From Pseudomonas sp. Irchel s3h14 (GTDB taxonomy: Bacteria > Pseudomonadota > Gammaproteobacteria > Pseudomonadales > Pseudomonadaceae), in contig NZ_FYDJ01000011.1 in the NCBI RefSeq assembly GCF_900187425.1, positions 62,001 through 126,000 of the forward strand: 64,000 bases of DNA. Direction: 5' to 3'. Positions 55,297 through 64,000 of this stretch are shown piece after piece (within the stretch, counting starts at the first letter, position 1; each line of letters starts with the position of its first letter). The notes beneath the pieces were generated by a model, which was not told the DNA's origin, made no database searches, and worked only from the letters and a program-made list of their open reading frames with translations. The position numbers and the translations under genes were made by a program.

Positions 55297-58233
55297 TTAA
55301 TAGGTGATGCCCGGAACCACGGTGGTGACAATGTGTTTGCCATCGTTGCGACAGGCTTGAACCAACAGACGGGCAAGGATCCGTTCCTGCTCAGCAGGGG
55401 TAAGCTTCAGGTTCTTTAACGTCGACATCCAACAGTCGGCATCGGCGAGCAACCTGCTCAAAATTGTTGGTGCCCCCCAGAATGATCCATTCACCGGGTA
55501 CTGGAGGTGGTGTGAAGCGGGCGCGTGGAATCCAAGAGACTGACAAAGGCTTGAAATGATGACCGAGTCGGCGGTAGCGTCATGAATGTTAGGGTCTTCC
55601 GGGAAAACCAGCCCCGGAGCCATATCGGATGAATCGCCGCTCAGGCGACCCGTGATGACTTCCAATGCATCATATTTGCCGCCTATCATGTTTTCAATCA
55701 GGTACTGCTGATAGGTTTCCCGGTCGCTGAAATCGATGTCGATCGGGTCGGTGCTTAGATTGATATGCGCGATCGCTGTGTAATCCAGGTAAGGAACGCT
55801 CGCCAGGTATTTGAGGATCGCAAGTAATGGCTGATCTTCACTCACCAGTATACTCAGTACAGAGTATTGCTCTTTCTGAAGGCATTCTTTCATCGTAAGA
55901 GCGGCCAGCTCGTCCGGGACAAGAATGACAATATCAATCTGAGCTGGCTTTTTCACGAGAAGCTTGACGATTTGCCCGATAAAGTCGGCAGAACGCAGGC
56001 TGATAAATATCAGTGACTTACTATTGGCCGAGGTGGTGGAATGACCTTTCCACGAAAGGTTCTGCCAGTTCCATGGCCCCTCGGGGCGGCCGGCACTCAG
56101 AAAGTGCGCCAACGGATCCTGAGCTCCGATCGCCGAGGCATTCATATCCTGGTAAACGCGGGGATCAAAGCCAGGGAACAACTTGCGTCGCAACACGCCG
56201 CGCGTCCACGAGCGTACGTATCGACGAATGGCTTCAGTAGCCCCTGAAAACTGCACACTTGCCGGTGGGTAGTAGCCTAAATCAACAACCTCGGCCTGTT
56301 GTATCGTGGCTGCATCAACTTGCTCTTGGCGGGACAGGGCTGCATTACCCTCTGTAAGGGCGAGTAATTGTTTGACGTAACGGGACATATTGAATTCGCG
56401 TGCAGCCAGAGATCGGACCTGCTCTCCGACCTTATCCCGAGCTTCTTGCGACGAAGCCAGTCGAATGATTTTGTCGGCCATCTTATGGGTGTCTAGATAG
56501 GGCGCGACGCACTCTTCCTGGAGGCCATTGCGTTTAAGAATGTCTGCAACACCCGTTGTCTTGTCGAAACATAGAACTGGCAGGCCCAGTACCATGGCGT
56601 CAATAGCAACATTGGGCAGTGGGTCCAAACGGGCGGTCAACAGCATCATGTCGCTTAGAGCGTAGACATGCTCAATGGCGGCTGTTTCGGAAATGATATT
56701 GAATCGCTCCGAGATTCCGGCGCGCTGAATCTGATCCTCAAGGTAAATAGAGTAATTAGTGTCTTGCTCCGGATTGTAGTTATTACCGATCCATGCAAAT
56801 CGGCACTTGTGACCTATAGGTGAATTGATTACACGGGTCGCGCACTCGATAAACAGGTCCACACCCTTGCGGATGTGTACCCAGCCGGCGCCTAATATAA
56901 CGATCGTGTCATCTTCAGGTCCATCTGGGCGCATAATCTTTTGCAATATCGCCTTCTCTGCTTCGATATGAGCTGGATCATGTGCCTCGCCAGGGACAAT
57001 GCTTTTTCCTTGCGCCAACACAGGAAGTTGACACGAAGTTACTTCTGGCAGTACCTGTATTGCGCTGTCGAGTGTAATGTCGGCAGAAAAAACGGTTTGA
57101 CTTGCCCATAACAATGCATTTTGGATTTTCGTACGCGGTCGAATATATACAGCGAACTCGTGGATTAAACTGATTGTCGGGATATAGCGATCAGCCAAGG
57201 GCTTGAGCACTATATTGGATTCCACACTGTTCACAATCGCAAATTGAAATGAGTAGGTATCGAGGAACTTGCCTAATACCCAATTGGCGAATGTCTCTTG
57301 GTGGTAAAGATCCACAGGGCCGGCAACTATCGCTCCAGCCTCGATAAAAGACTCTTCCAACGGGCCGCCACGAAGCAGCAGTGTCACTACATTGAATTGC
57401 GAGGTGAGTTGTTGGACGATATTCAGGCTAAGAATAGGGGCGCCGGTTCTCGAAGCTTCATGACTGACTAGCAGAATGGTGGGCTTATCAATAGGCAGCG
57501 ACTCGATTGGTCGACTCAAAGCGATAAGCGGAATACGGCCAAGCAGGCCTTCGGCCCGCCCGTGATCCAGGAAGTGTCGTTCCGGATCAGCGAGCGAGGC
57601 GAGAACTGGATACATGGCCCGGTAGAAATCGGCATTGAATGGCTCCGTCGGTTCATGGAGCAGTCCGCCAGCGAGAACCTGCTTTTCGCCTGCGAAGGCG
57701 CGAGGGGCTTGCGATATCGACTTTGGCGAGCCTAGGCGGCCTTCTTGGATGCCGTGGCACAGATAGTGTATGACTGCAGGGGTGCCGGTTGCTTTCACAT
57801 CGGGATAAGTTTCGAAGTAGTATTTTTCGTCAAACGCTTCTCCATTGGGAAGAATTATCGACGGGAGCCTTTTTTTTATGTCTGGTAAACTGATCAGGCG
57901 CCAGAATCGTGAGTTAAAGAAGCGCTCCCACGAGTTGGACAGTGTTTGAATAAGCTCTTGTTTTAGCCCGACTTCACGTTGTGTCTGCTCTTCAAGAAGA
58001 CGATACTTTTGCAAGTCGGCTTCGGCCGCTACTTTGTACTCTGTTAAAGAGTCTACCAGCTTTCTGAGATGACTCACGAAACGGACTTCAGAGGCTTTCC
58101 ATTCTTCCAGATTTATTTCCAGTTTTTTGTGCTGGGAACTTAGATTCGCCAGTTCAGATTTGAGGCGGGCATTGTCATCGGAAAGTTTAACGATGGCGGA
58201 TTGTTCCTGATCTACTTGTTCGTTATTTTTCAT
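55297..58233 (-). CDS. Large glycosyltransferase: coiled coil, repeats, GT4 domain, RgpF-like C-terminus
   Basis: A 978-residue protein. Residues 10-105 form a coiled coil. Repeats of the type FDEKYYFETYPDVKATGTPA...HY...GIQEGR occur near 134-167, 199-232 and again near 700. A GT4 domain (about 252-640) contains ILLVSHEASRTGAPILSLNI, ILGAGWVHIRKGVDLFIE and LDPLPNVAIDAMVLGLPVLC. The last roughly 230 residues resemble the rhamnan-synthesis F (RgpF) type, ending with NGSFWGAPTILSRLL. It probably assembles part of a surface polysaccharide. It overlaps the sulfotransferase-like gene by four bases and shares repeats with the giant protein at 29-34 kb. Confidence 0.8.
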   Translation of the reverse strand: MKNNEQVDQEQSAIVKLSDDNARLKSELANLSSQHKKLEINLEEWKASEVRFVSHLRKLVDSLTEYKVAAEADLQKYRLLEEQTQREVGLKQELIQTLSNSWERFFNSRFWRLISLPDIKKRLPSIILPNGEAFDEKYYFETYPDVKATGTPAVIHYLCHGIQEGRLGSPKSISQAPRAFAGEKQVLAGGLLHEPTEPFNADFYRAMYPVLASLADPERHFLDHGRAEGLLGRIPLIALSRPIESLPIDKPTILLVSHEASRTGAPILSLNIVQQLTSQFNVVTLLLRGGPLEESFIEAGAIVAGPVDLYHQETFANWVLGKFLDTYSFQFAIVNSVESNIVLKPLADRYIPTISLIHEFAVYIRPRTKIQNALLWASQTVFSADITLDSAIQVLPEVTSCQLPVLAQGKSIVPGEAHDPAHIEAEKAILQKIMRPDGPEDDTIVILGAGWVHIRKGVDLFIECATRVINSPIGHKCRFAWIGNNYNPEQDTNYSIYLEDQIQRAGISERFNIISETAAIEHVYALSDMMLLTARLDPLPNVAIDAMVLGLPVLCFDKTTGVADILKRNGLQEECVAPYLDTHKMADKIIRLASSQEARDKVGEQVRSLAAREFNMSRYVKQLLALTEGNAALSRQEQVDAATIQQAEVVDLGYYPPASVQFSGATEAIRRYVRSWTRGVLRRKLFPGFDPRVYQDMNASAIGAQDPLAHFLSAGRPEGPWNWQNLSWKGHSTTSANSKSLIFISLRSADFIGQIVKLLVKKPAQIDIVILVPDELAALTMKECLQKEQYSVLSILVSEDQPLLAILKYLASVPYLDYTAIAHINLSTDPIDIDFSDRETYQQYLIENMIGGKYDALEVITGRLSGDSSDMAPGLVFPEDPNIHDATADSVIISSLCQSLGFHAPASHHLQYPVNGSFWGAPTILSRLLADADCWMSTLKNLKLTPAEQERILARLLVQACRNDGKHIVTTVVPGITY

Positions 58234-58682
58234 GGTCGTCTTCGACGGTAAGTTACTGTGGATGTTGTGGCACCGTGTGCCACTTCAGTCTCGGTATTTA
58301 GCGCTTTGATCTGCGTTTTTAAAGAAATGCTTTCCAGGTTGGCATTGGCGAGTATTTTTGGTTCAGTCTGGCTGTTGAGCCGTACGCTCTTGAGGTGCTG
58401 AGCGTGACGCAAGCCAGGGTCTGGATACTCATTGATGTATTTCGATATCTCATCTTCGGTCGGCGCTGATAGATCAAGCGCCGAGTCAGAATCTAGCCGG
58501 CTTAACAGCTTGTTATTGACAGCAATGACGTCTCTGTCTTCCCAAAAACTGGCCGTATGGTCCGTGCCTATTGGATGGAGGGGGTCACCAAGCTCAACGC
58601 CCATGGTACTGAGTGCACGCGCAAGTGTGATGGTTCCGCTGCGGTGCATGCTCAGAACTATGATTGTTTTCTTGGCAGTCAA
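58230..58682 (-). CDS. Short sulfotransferase-like protein (probably truncated)
   Basis: A 150-residue protein. LSMHRSGTITLARALSTMGV is a PAPS-binding P-loop followed by a helix, as in polysaccharide sulfotransferases, and FWEDRDVIAVNNKLL is also family-like. Full enzymes are usually 200 residues or more with a downstream RNP/S-rich 3'-phosphate site, and no such site is seen. The last 40 residues (QTEPKILANANLESISLKTQ onward) look unrelated. Likely start is a TTG at 58682 with AAGGA upstream. It may be inactive, or bind PAPS without full catalysis. Coupled to the 978-residue gene (ATGA). Confidence 0.6.
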   Translation of the reverse strand: MTAKKTIIVLSMHRSGTITLARALSTMGVELGDPLHPIGTDHTASFWEDRDVIAVNNKLLSRLDSDSALDLSAPTEDEISKYINEYPDPGLRHAQHLKSVRLNSQTEPKILANANLESISLKTQIKALNTETEVAHGATTSTVTYRRRRP

Positions 58683-59070
58683 ATGGCTATCGTCCTTGGA
58701 AAAAATTCAGCGCTGGTAAACAGGGCGAATGCAGGAACTGAGTGCAACACGGTCATTGAATGGATGTACGCGGCATTATGCTGCATGGCATGACGCCTTG
58801 CATCACCTCACCCATGACCTGAGCGGGCATTTGAAGTCGAAGCGTTTGAGTGGCCCCCTCGTTCATTGCTAGGCAATGTCGTTCGTGTCTCCCGGTTGCG
58901 AACCGACAAGTGCGTGCCTTTGGGCCGGTACTGGTGGATTAGAGCGTTGATACTACCATCTGCTTTTGCGATGCATAGCAAGCCTATGGTCTATCTTCGT
59001 TGCGTCCTAACTCATTGATCTATAAAAGTAAAATCGTATCGTTGTAGCTCTCACACAGTACGAGCTTGCA
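58683..59070. other. Gene-free stretch upstream of cassette C
   Basis: About 390 bases between the short sulfotransferase start and the transposase remnant. No gene seen; it should hold the cassette-C promoter on the minus strand and possibly the left end of the insertion sequence. Confidence 0.4.
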
Positions 59071-59700
59071 ATGCCCCGATTGATGCTCAGCGATGAGCAC
59101 TGGTCGAAGCGGCGGGAAATTCTGCTGCACAAGACCATCTACAACAAGCGTGATCTACGGATAACGGTCGAAGGCATGTTGTATTGCATGTGCACAGGCT
59201 GTCCCGGGAGCGACTTGCCCGAAGCATTCGGCGGCTGGAGCAAAGTCTACAAACAAGCGGCTCAATGTGTTTCAAACGCTTGTGACTGATCCTGACATGG
59301 AGTGGGTTTAAATCGATGGCAGCTATGTCAAAGCCCACCAGCACAGTGCAGGGGCTGCGAGCGGTATGGATCAGCAATCGGGAAAAGTCGAGCAGGCAAC
59401 ACCAGCAAGATTCACCTAACTGTAGATGCCTGCGGGCTGCCCGTCGTGTTTGAGATCACGGGAGGCCAGATCAACGACTGCACGCAGGTGCCTGCCTTGA
59501 TTGCCAAGGTTCCCGCCGCGCAGACCATGCTGCGCATTCATCTGTTGCAGAACTGGTTCTCGATCAGCGAGCTGCGCGGTATCGTGGGGCGTCAAGCGCT
59601 ACCTCTAACGCCCCATAGACCAATTCACGTTGAAATTGCCCGCTTATGCGCATGCATTGTTGAAGGTGCTGTGGGCGCCGCCCAAGGCGGCTAATTGCCG
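59071..59700 (+). pseudogene. Decayed IS5-family transposase
   Basis: The start MPRLMLSDEHWSKRREILLH followed by GCPGSDLPEAFGGWSKVYK is the N-terminus of an IS5-type transposase. Its frame ends at 59289. The next block reads EWV-stop-IDGSYVKAHQHSAGA, where a TAA interrupts the DDE-domain IDGS motif. The continuation AIGKSRAGNTSKIHLTVDAC and VVFEITGGQINDC is in another frame. The later parts with the remaining catalytic residues are missing. There are at least one nonsense change, two frame changes and a deletion. No terminal inverted repeats found by eye. Confidence 0.8.
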
Positions 59701-59740
59701 GAGCCCGGGCCATTTGGACCGGGCGCCTCTACGCGCGATT

Positions 59741-60139
59741 TCAGCGAAATGACCAGCGCTTGTGGCCAATGTAGCTGGTAAACACCGGCACAGCCACGCC
59801 GAATGCGTGCGCTATTTCATGCTTGAAGGACTCCATGCCCATGGCAGGCAGAATGTACGATGCCAGGCCAATACTGATGATCCATGTCTGTACGACCGCA
59901 ACCAGGTTGACCAGTACAAAGAACATTGCCGAGTGATGGATGGGTTGTTGGCTTTCGGTAAAGACAAACATTCGTGCCAGTACAAAGGCGGTGATCATGC
60001 CGGTCAGGTAGGCGAGCCCGATCGAGACTGAAAAGCTCAGCCATTGGTTATACAGGACCCTCGAGAAGAAGTTGACGGCAGCTGCGCTACCGCCCGTCAC
60101 CAGAAAGGCAAGGAACTGTCGATTGAGCAGTTGTTTCAC
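59741..60139 (-). CDS. GtrA-family membrane protein (second copy)
   Basis: A 132-residue protein with four membrane helices. FLAFLVTGGSAAAVNFFSRVL is the GtrA start, with MFVFTESQ and the terminal IGHKRWSFR. Low similarity to the other GtrA at 52164-52577 beyond family motifs. It is the last gene of cassette D, and its start overlaps the upstream stop by four bases. Likely moves a lipid-linked sugar for the GT39-like protein of the same operon. Confidence 0.85.
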   Translation of the reverse strand: MKQLLNRQFLAFLVTGGSAAAVNFFSRVLYNQWLSFSVSIGLAYLTGMITAFVLARMFVFTESQQPIHHSAMFFVLVNLVAVVQTWIISIGLASYILPAMGMESFKHEIAHAFGVAVPVFTSYIGHKRWSFR

Positions 60140-61422
60140 TTAACTGCATCCCTTGCCATGTTTCTGCCGAAATCGATGCTCTCGGAAATACCGCGATCCT
60201 CGGGATAGTAGTAGGAGGTATCGGCTACCCACAAGCCTTGCACTGGCAGCGAAACCGGCGGCAGCCGGTCCAGATAGCCCGGGTCGCAAATGGGCTGGGC
60301 ATGCCGATAGCGGCTGGCGCGGATATCGATGAAGTCCTCATCGTTCAGCGTCGGGTTGATCTTCTTTAAGTAGCGACGCACCTTGTCGAGGAAAGCCTGG
60401 TCCGGTTCGGCGAACTTAGGATGTTCACCGGGCATGTAGAACGGCACATAGACAATGTGTTCGTTCATTGGGCGCAGGTTGGTGTATTCGACAAGTCCGG
60501 GGATATCCATCTCGGGGTCGTTGGTATTGAGCCAGAAGTTCTCGGTCAGAGGCTTACGTAGCTTGGCGATCACGCAGACCACCGCGACGTTCTTGAGGGC
60601 TGCGAAGCGCGCGAGAATGTCCTGTGGCAGGTCCGGCATCAGGGAGGGCACGTAAGGCAGCGGCACGGTGCTGATGACCTTGTCAAAGCGCTGGATTTCT
60701 TCCCCGCAGACCACACCCTGAACCTTGCCGTGTTCGATGATCACGCGGTTGACCGGCGACTTCAGGCAAACGATGCCGCCGTGTTTTTCGATGTCGGCCT
60801 TCAGCGCCTGCAGCAGGGTGTCAGAACCGCCATCCAGGTAGCCGAGTTTTTCGCGGAACAGGCTATAGCGCGAGCGGCCGATGCGGCGAATGCGGCTCCA
60901 GATCCAGGCTGCCGACAGGTTATCGGTGTAATGGTAGAACTTGTAGTCGAACAGGCGCCTCCATAGCACTTCCCAGGCCTCGGCCCCGACCCAGCGCTTG
61001 ATCCAGCCCGTGGCTTCGACGTTGTCCAGGGGCTTCCAGTCATTTCTCTTGGTGGACAGGAATGCGTGCAGGCCATAACGGAACTTGGCTGTCAGACTCA
61101 GGCCCTTGAACTTGAGCAGAGCAATGGGGTTACCCCAAGGTTGCAAGCGGTTTTGATACCAATAGCCCATTTTGGTTTCGACCCAGCGCATTTTCGACGC
61201 CAAGCCCAACTCGTCCAGTACCTTCAGGAAGGCGTGGTCAGAAATGCAGTGGAAGTGGTAGTAGCGCTCGATGGTGGTGCCCGAGAAATCGAACGCAGCG
61301 GTCATTCCACCCACACGGTCATCCGCCTCGAATACCACGGGTTTATGTCCGTCCCTGGCCAACTGGTAGGCCACTGCCAGGCCCATGGGGCCAGCGCCCA
61401 GCACGGCAACTCTTTGTCCCAT
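60136..61422 (-). CDS. FAD-dependent oxidoreductase (amine oxidase/protoporphyrinogen oxidase-like)
   Basis: A 428-residue flavoprotein. The dinucleotide-binding VAVLGAGPMGLAVAYQLARD is at the N-terminus, with FEADDRVGGMTAAFDFSG as the second FAD block. The C-terminal VADTSYYYPEDRGISESIDF is the FAD-closing motif. Related proteins in polysaccharide clusters include UDP-galactopyranose-mutase-like and desaturase-like enzymes; the substrate is unknown. The ATG at 61422 with GGAG eight bases upstream is preferred to the TTG at 61428. Confidence 0.82.
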   Translation of the reverse strand: MGQRVAVLGAGPMGLAVAYQLARDGHKPVVFEADDRVGGMTAAFDFSGTTIERYYHFHCISDHAFLKVLDELGLASKMRWVETKMGYWYQNRLQPWGNPIALLKFKGLSLTAKFRYGLHAFLSTKRNDWKPLDNVEATGWIKRWVGAEAWEVLWRRLFDYKFYHYTDNLSAAWIWSRIRRIGRSRYSLFREKLGYLDGGSDTLLQALKADIEKHGGIVCLKSPVNRVIIEHGKVQGVVCGEEIQRFDKVISTVPLPYVPSLMPDLPQDILARFAALKNVAVVCVIAKLRKPLTENFWLNTNDPEMDIPGLVEYTNLRPMNEHIVYVPFYMPGEHPKFAEPDQAFLDKVRRYLKKINPTLNDEDFIDIRASRYRHAQPICDPGYLDRLPPVSLPVQGLWVADTSYYYPEDRGISESIDFGRNMARDAVK

Positions 61423-61424
61423 CG

Positions 61425-62375
61425 TCAAAACTCCAGAACCACTTTGCCGTAAGTGGGGTCGTTGAAGGTTTCGTGTATCGCCTTGGCAAACGGCGTGTAG
61501 GTCACGCCGAAGGTGCCGGGCCAGTCATTGACCTCGAATTCGTCCTTGGCGCTGAGTGCAGCCAGTTGCTGGGTGGTGAAGGGTGGGTTCTTGTCGAACA
61601 GGCTCCACGTCCAGATCAGGCTGTAGAACAGGCCGTAGGGGATGCACGCGATCATGGCCTTGGCGCCGGTGGCACGCTTGATTTCGCGAATGATATCGAT
61701 GTAGTCGACTTTTTCGTGCCCCGATACGTTATAGATACCGTCGCGCACACGGTTTTGTATGCAGCTGATGATGACATTGCAGAAATCGCCCACGTACAAC
61801 GGCTGGCGCATGTAGCGGCCATGACCAGGAATCGGGAAGACCGGAACCTTCTTCATGAAGCGCGACAGCCAGCCCAGGTGTTTGCGGTCAAACCAGCCAA
61901 ACATGAGAGTCGGGCGCAGCACCGGGCAGGGGATACCGCTTTCAAGCACCATCTTTTCCTGTTCTATTTTGCTGTTGGTGTAGAAGTCGTCGGCCACCGA
62001 TTCGACCACCGAAGAGCTGATGTGCACCAGATAGTCGATGCTGTGCAGCTTGATCTGTTCAAGAATCAGGCGGGTCGCATTGACGTTGTTGTCGACGAAT
62101 TCCTGATAGTCAATACCGCCGATCTGTGCTTGCAGCATGACGACCACATTGGCACCGGCGAAGGCCTGTTGCCATTCACCGGGTATGGACAGGTCACCAA
62201 AAATGGTGGTCACATCAGGCTGCACGCGCTTGAGGATCGCCAGGTTTTCGCGGTGCTTGTCGATGACCACGATATTGCTGTAACCCTTGGCCCTGAGGCG
62301 CGCCACCAGATTCTGCCCGACCAGCCCGGCGCCGCCGGGCAGGATGATACGTTCATCAAGATTAATAGCGGTCAT
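61425..62375 (-). CDS. NAD-dependent epimerase/dehydratase family protein
   Basis: A 316-residue extended SDR with ILPGGAGLVGQNLVARLRAK at the start and SSSVVESVADDFYTNSKIEQEK as the catalytic Ser and YxxxK region (FYTNSK). The loop GHGRYMRQPLYVGDFC replaces the usual substrate-binding block. Sugar specificity cannot be read. Overlaps the GT39-like gene by four bases and ends two bases before the FAD-oxidoreductase start, so the operon is tightly coupled. Confidence 0.8.
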   Translation of the reverse strand: MTAINLDERIILPGGAGLVGQNLVARLRAKGYSNIVVIDKHRENLAILKRVQPDVTTIFGDLSIPGEWQQAFAGANVVVMLQAQIGGIDYQEFVDNNVNATRLILEQIKLHSIDYLVHISSSVVESVADDFYTNSKIEQEKMVLESGIPCPVLRPTLMFGWFDRKHLGWLSRFMKKVPVFPIPGHGRYMRQPLYVGDFCNVIISCIQNRVRDGIYNVSGHEKVDYIDIIREIKRATGAKAMIACIPYGLFYSLIWTWSLFDKNPPFTTQQLAALSAKDEFEVNDWPGTFGVTYTPFAKAIHETFNDPTYGKVVLEF

Positions 62376-64000
62376 TGCGGGTCAACCTGGATGTCTTTGC
62401 GAAATTGGCACAACTGCAATTCCTTGCCTACCACGCGGGCCACGCCAATGGCATAGCTGCCCTTGAGGTCGCGGGTGTCGATAACGCGACCGAAGCCGGC
62501 GTTGCCGAGGTCGGATTTTTTGAAGAAGTCGTTTACATCAGGGCGTGCGTACTGGGCCGCATCATAGTAACGCACGTTCTTGTGGGCATCGGTGAGGATG
62601 ATGTAGACCTGTGACGGCAGCTGGTTGCGGTCCACATCCACGACGGTCCAGCCCTTGACTTCAATGGCGCCTGCGAGCGTCTGCGTGGTCGGGTTCGCGA
62701 AGTCGAGGCTGCCAATGCATTGCGCTGAGGCCTTCGGTAGGTCCAGGCCTGCGTTTGTCTGTGGCAGGCTGATGTAGCAGCCTGATACTTCGGCGACCTT
62801 CCACTGACCGTCTTTGTGTTGCTGGTTAACCAATTGGCCAAGGCTGGGCTTCTCAACCGGAGGGCACGCGACTACCGCGCCCAGGGGGGCGCCACCCAGG
62901 AAGGTCTCGGGGGATTCGATGGTCTTGTCCAGATCCTTGAAGCTGTTGGCAATGGTGAATGACTTGTGTTGTGCGTAGTAGACGATCGACGAACTCCAGT
63001 CGTTGCCGTACAGGGTAAACGCCTCGCCGTCCTTCATGTTGTGCTTCAGCGTGTCAGCCACCAGCAGGTCTCTGGAGTTGCTCAGGTCAATCTTCTGTCG
63101 CAGGTTTTCGCCATACCCTTGTGCAAAGGTACTGTAGTTGTTGGCCAGCAAGGCAACGAACAGCCCCAATATCCACAGGCGAGACTGCGGATGAGCGAGG
63201 CCTTCGGACAGCGCCACGGCCAGTGCGAAGATGATGAAAATGACGCTGGCCGACTGGTAGTAGCTATGGACTAGATGAAGATTGGTGAATATGAACAGGG
63301 GCAGCAGTGCCAAGACGCAGCTCGTCAGCACCACCAGGCGAGTTCTGGTGTCGCGAGCCATCAACAGGGCGCAAAGGATGATTGCGATACCGAAGACGCC
63401 CGACAGGTTGCCCTTGACGATGCGTGACCAGATGACCTCGCCATACAACAGCTTGGAAAAGCGTTGAGGCAAAGTACCCCAGTTCCATGTCGAGAGCGCG
63501 CTGGACGTCAGGGCGCTGCCGAATTCATTCTGGTTCTTGAGCACGTCAGTGTAGTGGGTCCAGGCAACCCCGAACACGATGGGCAGCGCGAACAGCTGAA
63601 TGCCCAAGGTGATGTTGCGTGCACTGATGGCCTTGAACAGACCCCCATTGCGCTGGGTTTCGTGGACCAGGAATACCAGTGCCATCACCGCCAGCACCGG
63701 CAGGCCGGTGGTGGCTTTTTGCAGGATCGAAAGCGAAATCAGAGTAGTGAAATAAATCGCGTCCCGGTGGCGACCTGCGGCCAGGAAATCGAGGAAATAT
63801 TTAATCGCGGCAACGGCGAAGAATACCGCCACCGTCTCGATCATGAAGGTGCGACCCCAGAACAGGTAAAGAGGGCTGGAGAACAGCAGGCCGGCGAAAA
63901 TGTAGAAGGTGCGCGGGGCTAATTTCAACGACAGGCAAATGGAGCGAGCCGGCAGCAGGCACAGCACCAAGAACACGAAAGAAACGATCCTGCCGACCTT
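62372..64000 (-). CDS. GT39/ArnT-like membrane glycosyltransferase (5' end beyond window)
   Basis: At least 540 residues are visible, and the frame is still open at the window edge. About eight hydrophobic helices (FYIFAGLLFSSPLYLFWGRT, ISLSILQKATTGLPVLAVM and others) occupy the first 300 residues. A soluble periplasmic domain follows. This matches the C-terminal three quarters of a GT-C enzyme of the dolichyl-phosphate-mannosyltransferase/ArnT type, which uses polyprenyl-phosphate sugar on the periplasmic side. The catalytic acidic residues in the first periplasmic loop would be upstream of the window. First of the cassette-D genes seen here. Confidence 0.72.
   Translation of the reverse strand, partial: KVGRIVSFVFLVLCLLPARSICLSLKLAPRTFYIFAGLLFSSPLYLFWGRTFMIETVAVFFAVAAIKYFLDFLAAGRHRDAIYFTTLISLSILQKATTGLPVLAVMALVFLVHETQRNGGLFKAISARNITLGIQLFALPIVFGVAWTHYTDVLKNQNEFGSALTSSALSTWNWGTLPQRFSKLLYGEVIWSRIVKGNLSGVFGIAIILCALLMARDTRTRLVVLTSCVLALLPLFIFTNLHLVHSYYQSASVIFIIFALAVALSEGLAHPQSRLWILGLFVALLANNYSTFAQGYGENLRQKIDLSNSRDLLVADTLKHNMKDGEAFTLYGNDWSSSIVYYAQHKSFTIANSFKDLDKTIESPETFLGGAPLGAVVACPPVEKPSLGQLVNQQHKDGQWKVAEVSGCYISLPQTNAGLDLPKASAQCIGSLDFANPTTQTLAGAIEVKGWTVVDVDRNQLPSQVYIILTDAHKNVRYYDAAQYARPDVNDFFKKSDLGNAGFGRVIDTRDLKGSYAIGVARVVGKELQLCQFRKDIQVDPQ

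Overview
The window looks like chromosome of a fluorescent-group Pseudomonas. The housekeeping left end (mupP, ubiG, an mtaD-like gene, mtnA, gyrA, serC, pheA, hisC, a tyrA-aroA fusion, cmk, rpsA, ihfB) has the gene order and the GC-rich codon use of that genus. It is dotted with the REP-type palindrome family built on GTGGGAGCGGGCTTGCTCGCGAA. GyrA carries the wild-type Pseudomonas T83/D87 pair.

Layout. 1-8.1 kb: an MFS-acyltransferase fusion (cut by the window edge), a diguanylate cyclase, then yciK, mupP and ubiG on the minus strand, and a divergent mtaD-like/mtnA pair for methylthioadenosine salvage. 8.1-20.3 kb: gyrA, a tightly packed serC-pheA-hisC-tyrA/aroA-cmk operon (aromatic amino acids, serine, histidine, CMP kinase), rpsA, a small lipoprotein, ihfB and a lapA-like gene. 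20.5-41.4 kb: an O-antigen locus in the usual Pseudomonas position between ihfB and wbpM. It has rmlB-rmlD-rmlA (no rmlC), glycosyltransferases, a WbpV-like epimerase, a WbpL-like initiating phosphoglycosyltransferase, a 1,663-residue fusion (sulfotransferase, coiled coil, repeats, GH99/WbsX-like domain, GT2, GT4), an epimerase, an O-acyltransferase, wzt and wzm, and wbpM. Wzm/Wzt together with the lack of any Wzx/Wzy candidate indicates ABC-transporter-dependent export.

41.7-64 kb: accessory surface-sugar cassettes beyond wbpM, all on the minus strand and separated by wreckage of mobile DNA. Cassette A (41.8-48.4 kb) has a methyltransferase, a NeuD/PglD-like acetyltransferase, a beta-propeller protein, a FemAB-like acyltransferase, FdtA, FdtB and a glycosyltransferase. 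It can branch from the RmlA/RmlB product dTDP-4-keto-6-deoxyglucose to an N-acylated 3-amino-3,6-dideoxyhexose. Cassette B (49.5-54.2 kb) is a GtrB/GtrA-type lipid-linked glycosylation set with a methyltransferase and a large membrane protein of GT-C type. Cassette C (55.3-58.7 kb) is a 978-residue glycosyltransferase preceded by a shortened sulfotransferase. Cassette D (59.7-64 kb) is GtrA, an FAD oxidoreductase, an epimerase and a GT39-like protein that runs off the window. Relics of an integrase, a GH19 phage lysozyme and an IS5-type transposase lie at the joints.

The most unusual content is the giant sulfotransferase/GH99-like/GT2/GT4 fusion and its sister system at 55.3-58.7 kb. The two share the same short 'FD..YY...Y.DV......P..HY...G..EGR' repeats and a linked sulfotransferase module. 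Long G or C homopolymers lie upstream of the acyltransferase and aminotransferase genes and could be hypermutable. All functions are inferred by reading the sequence; no database search was run.
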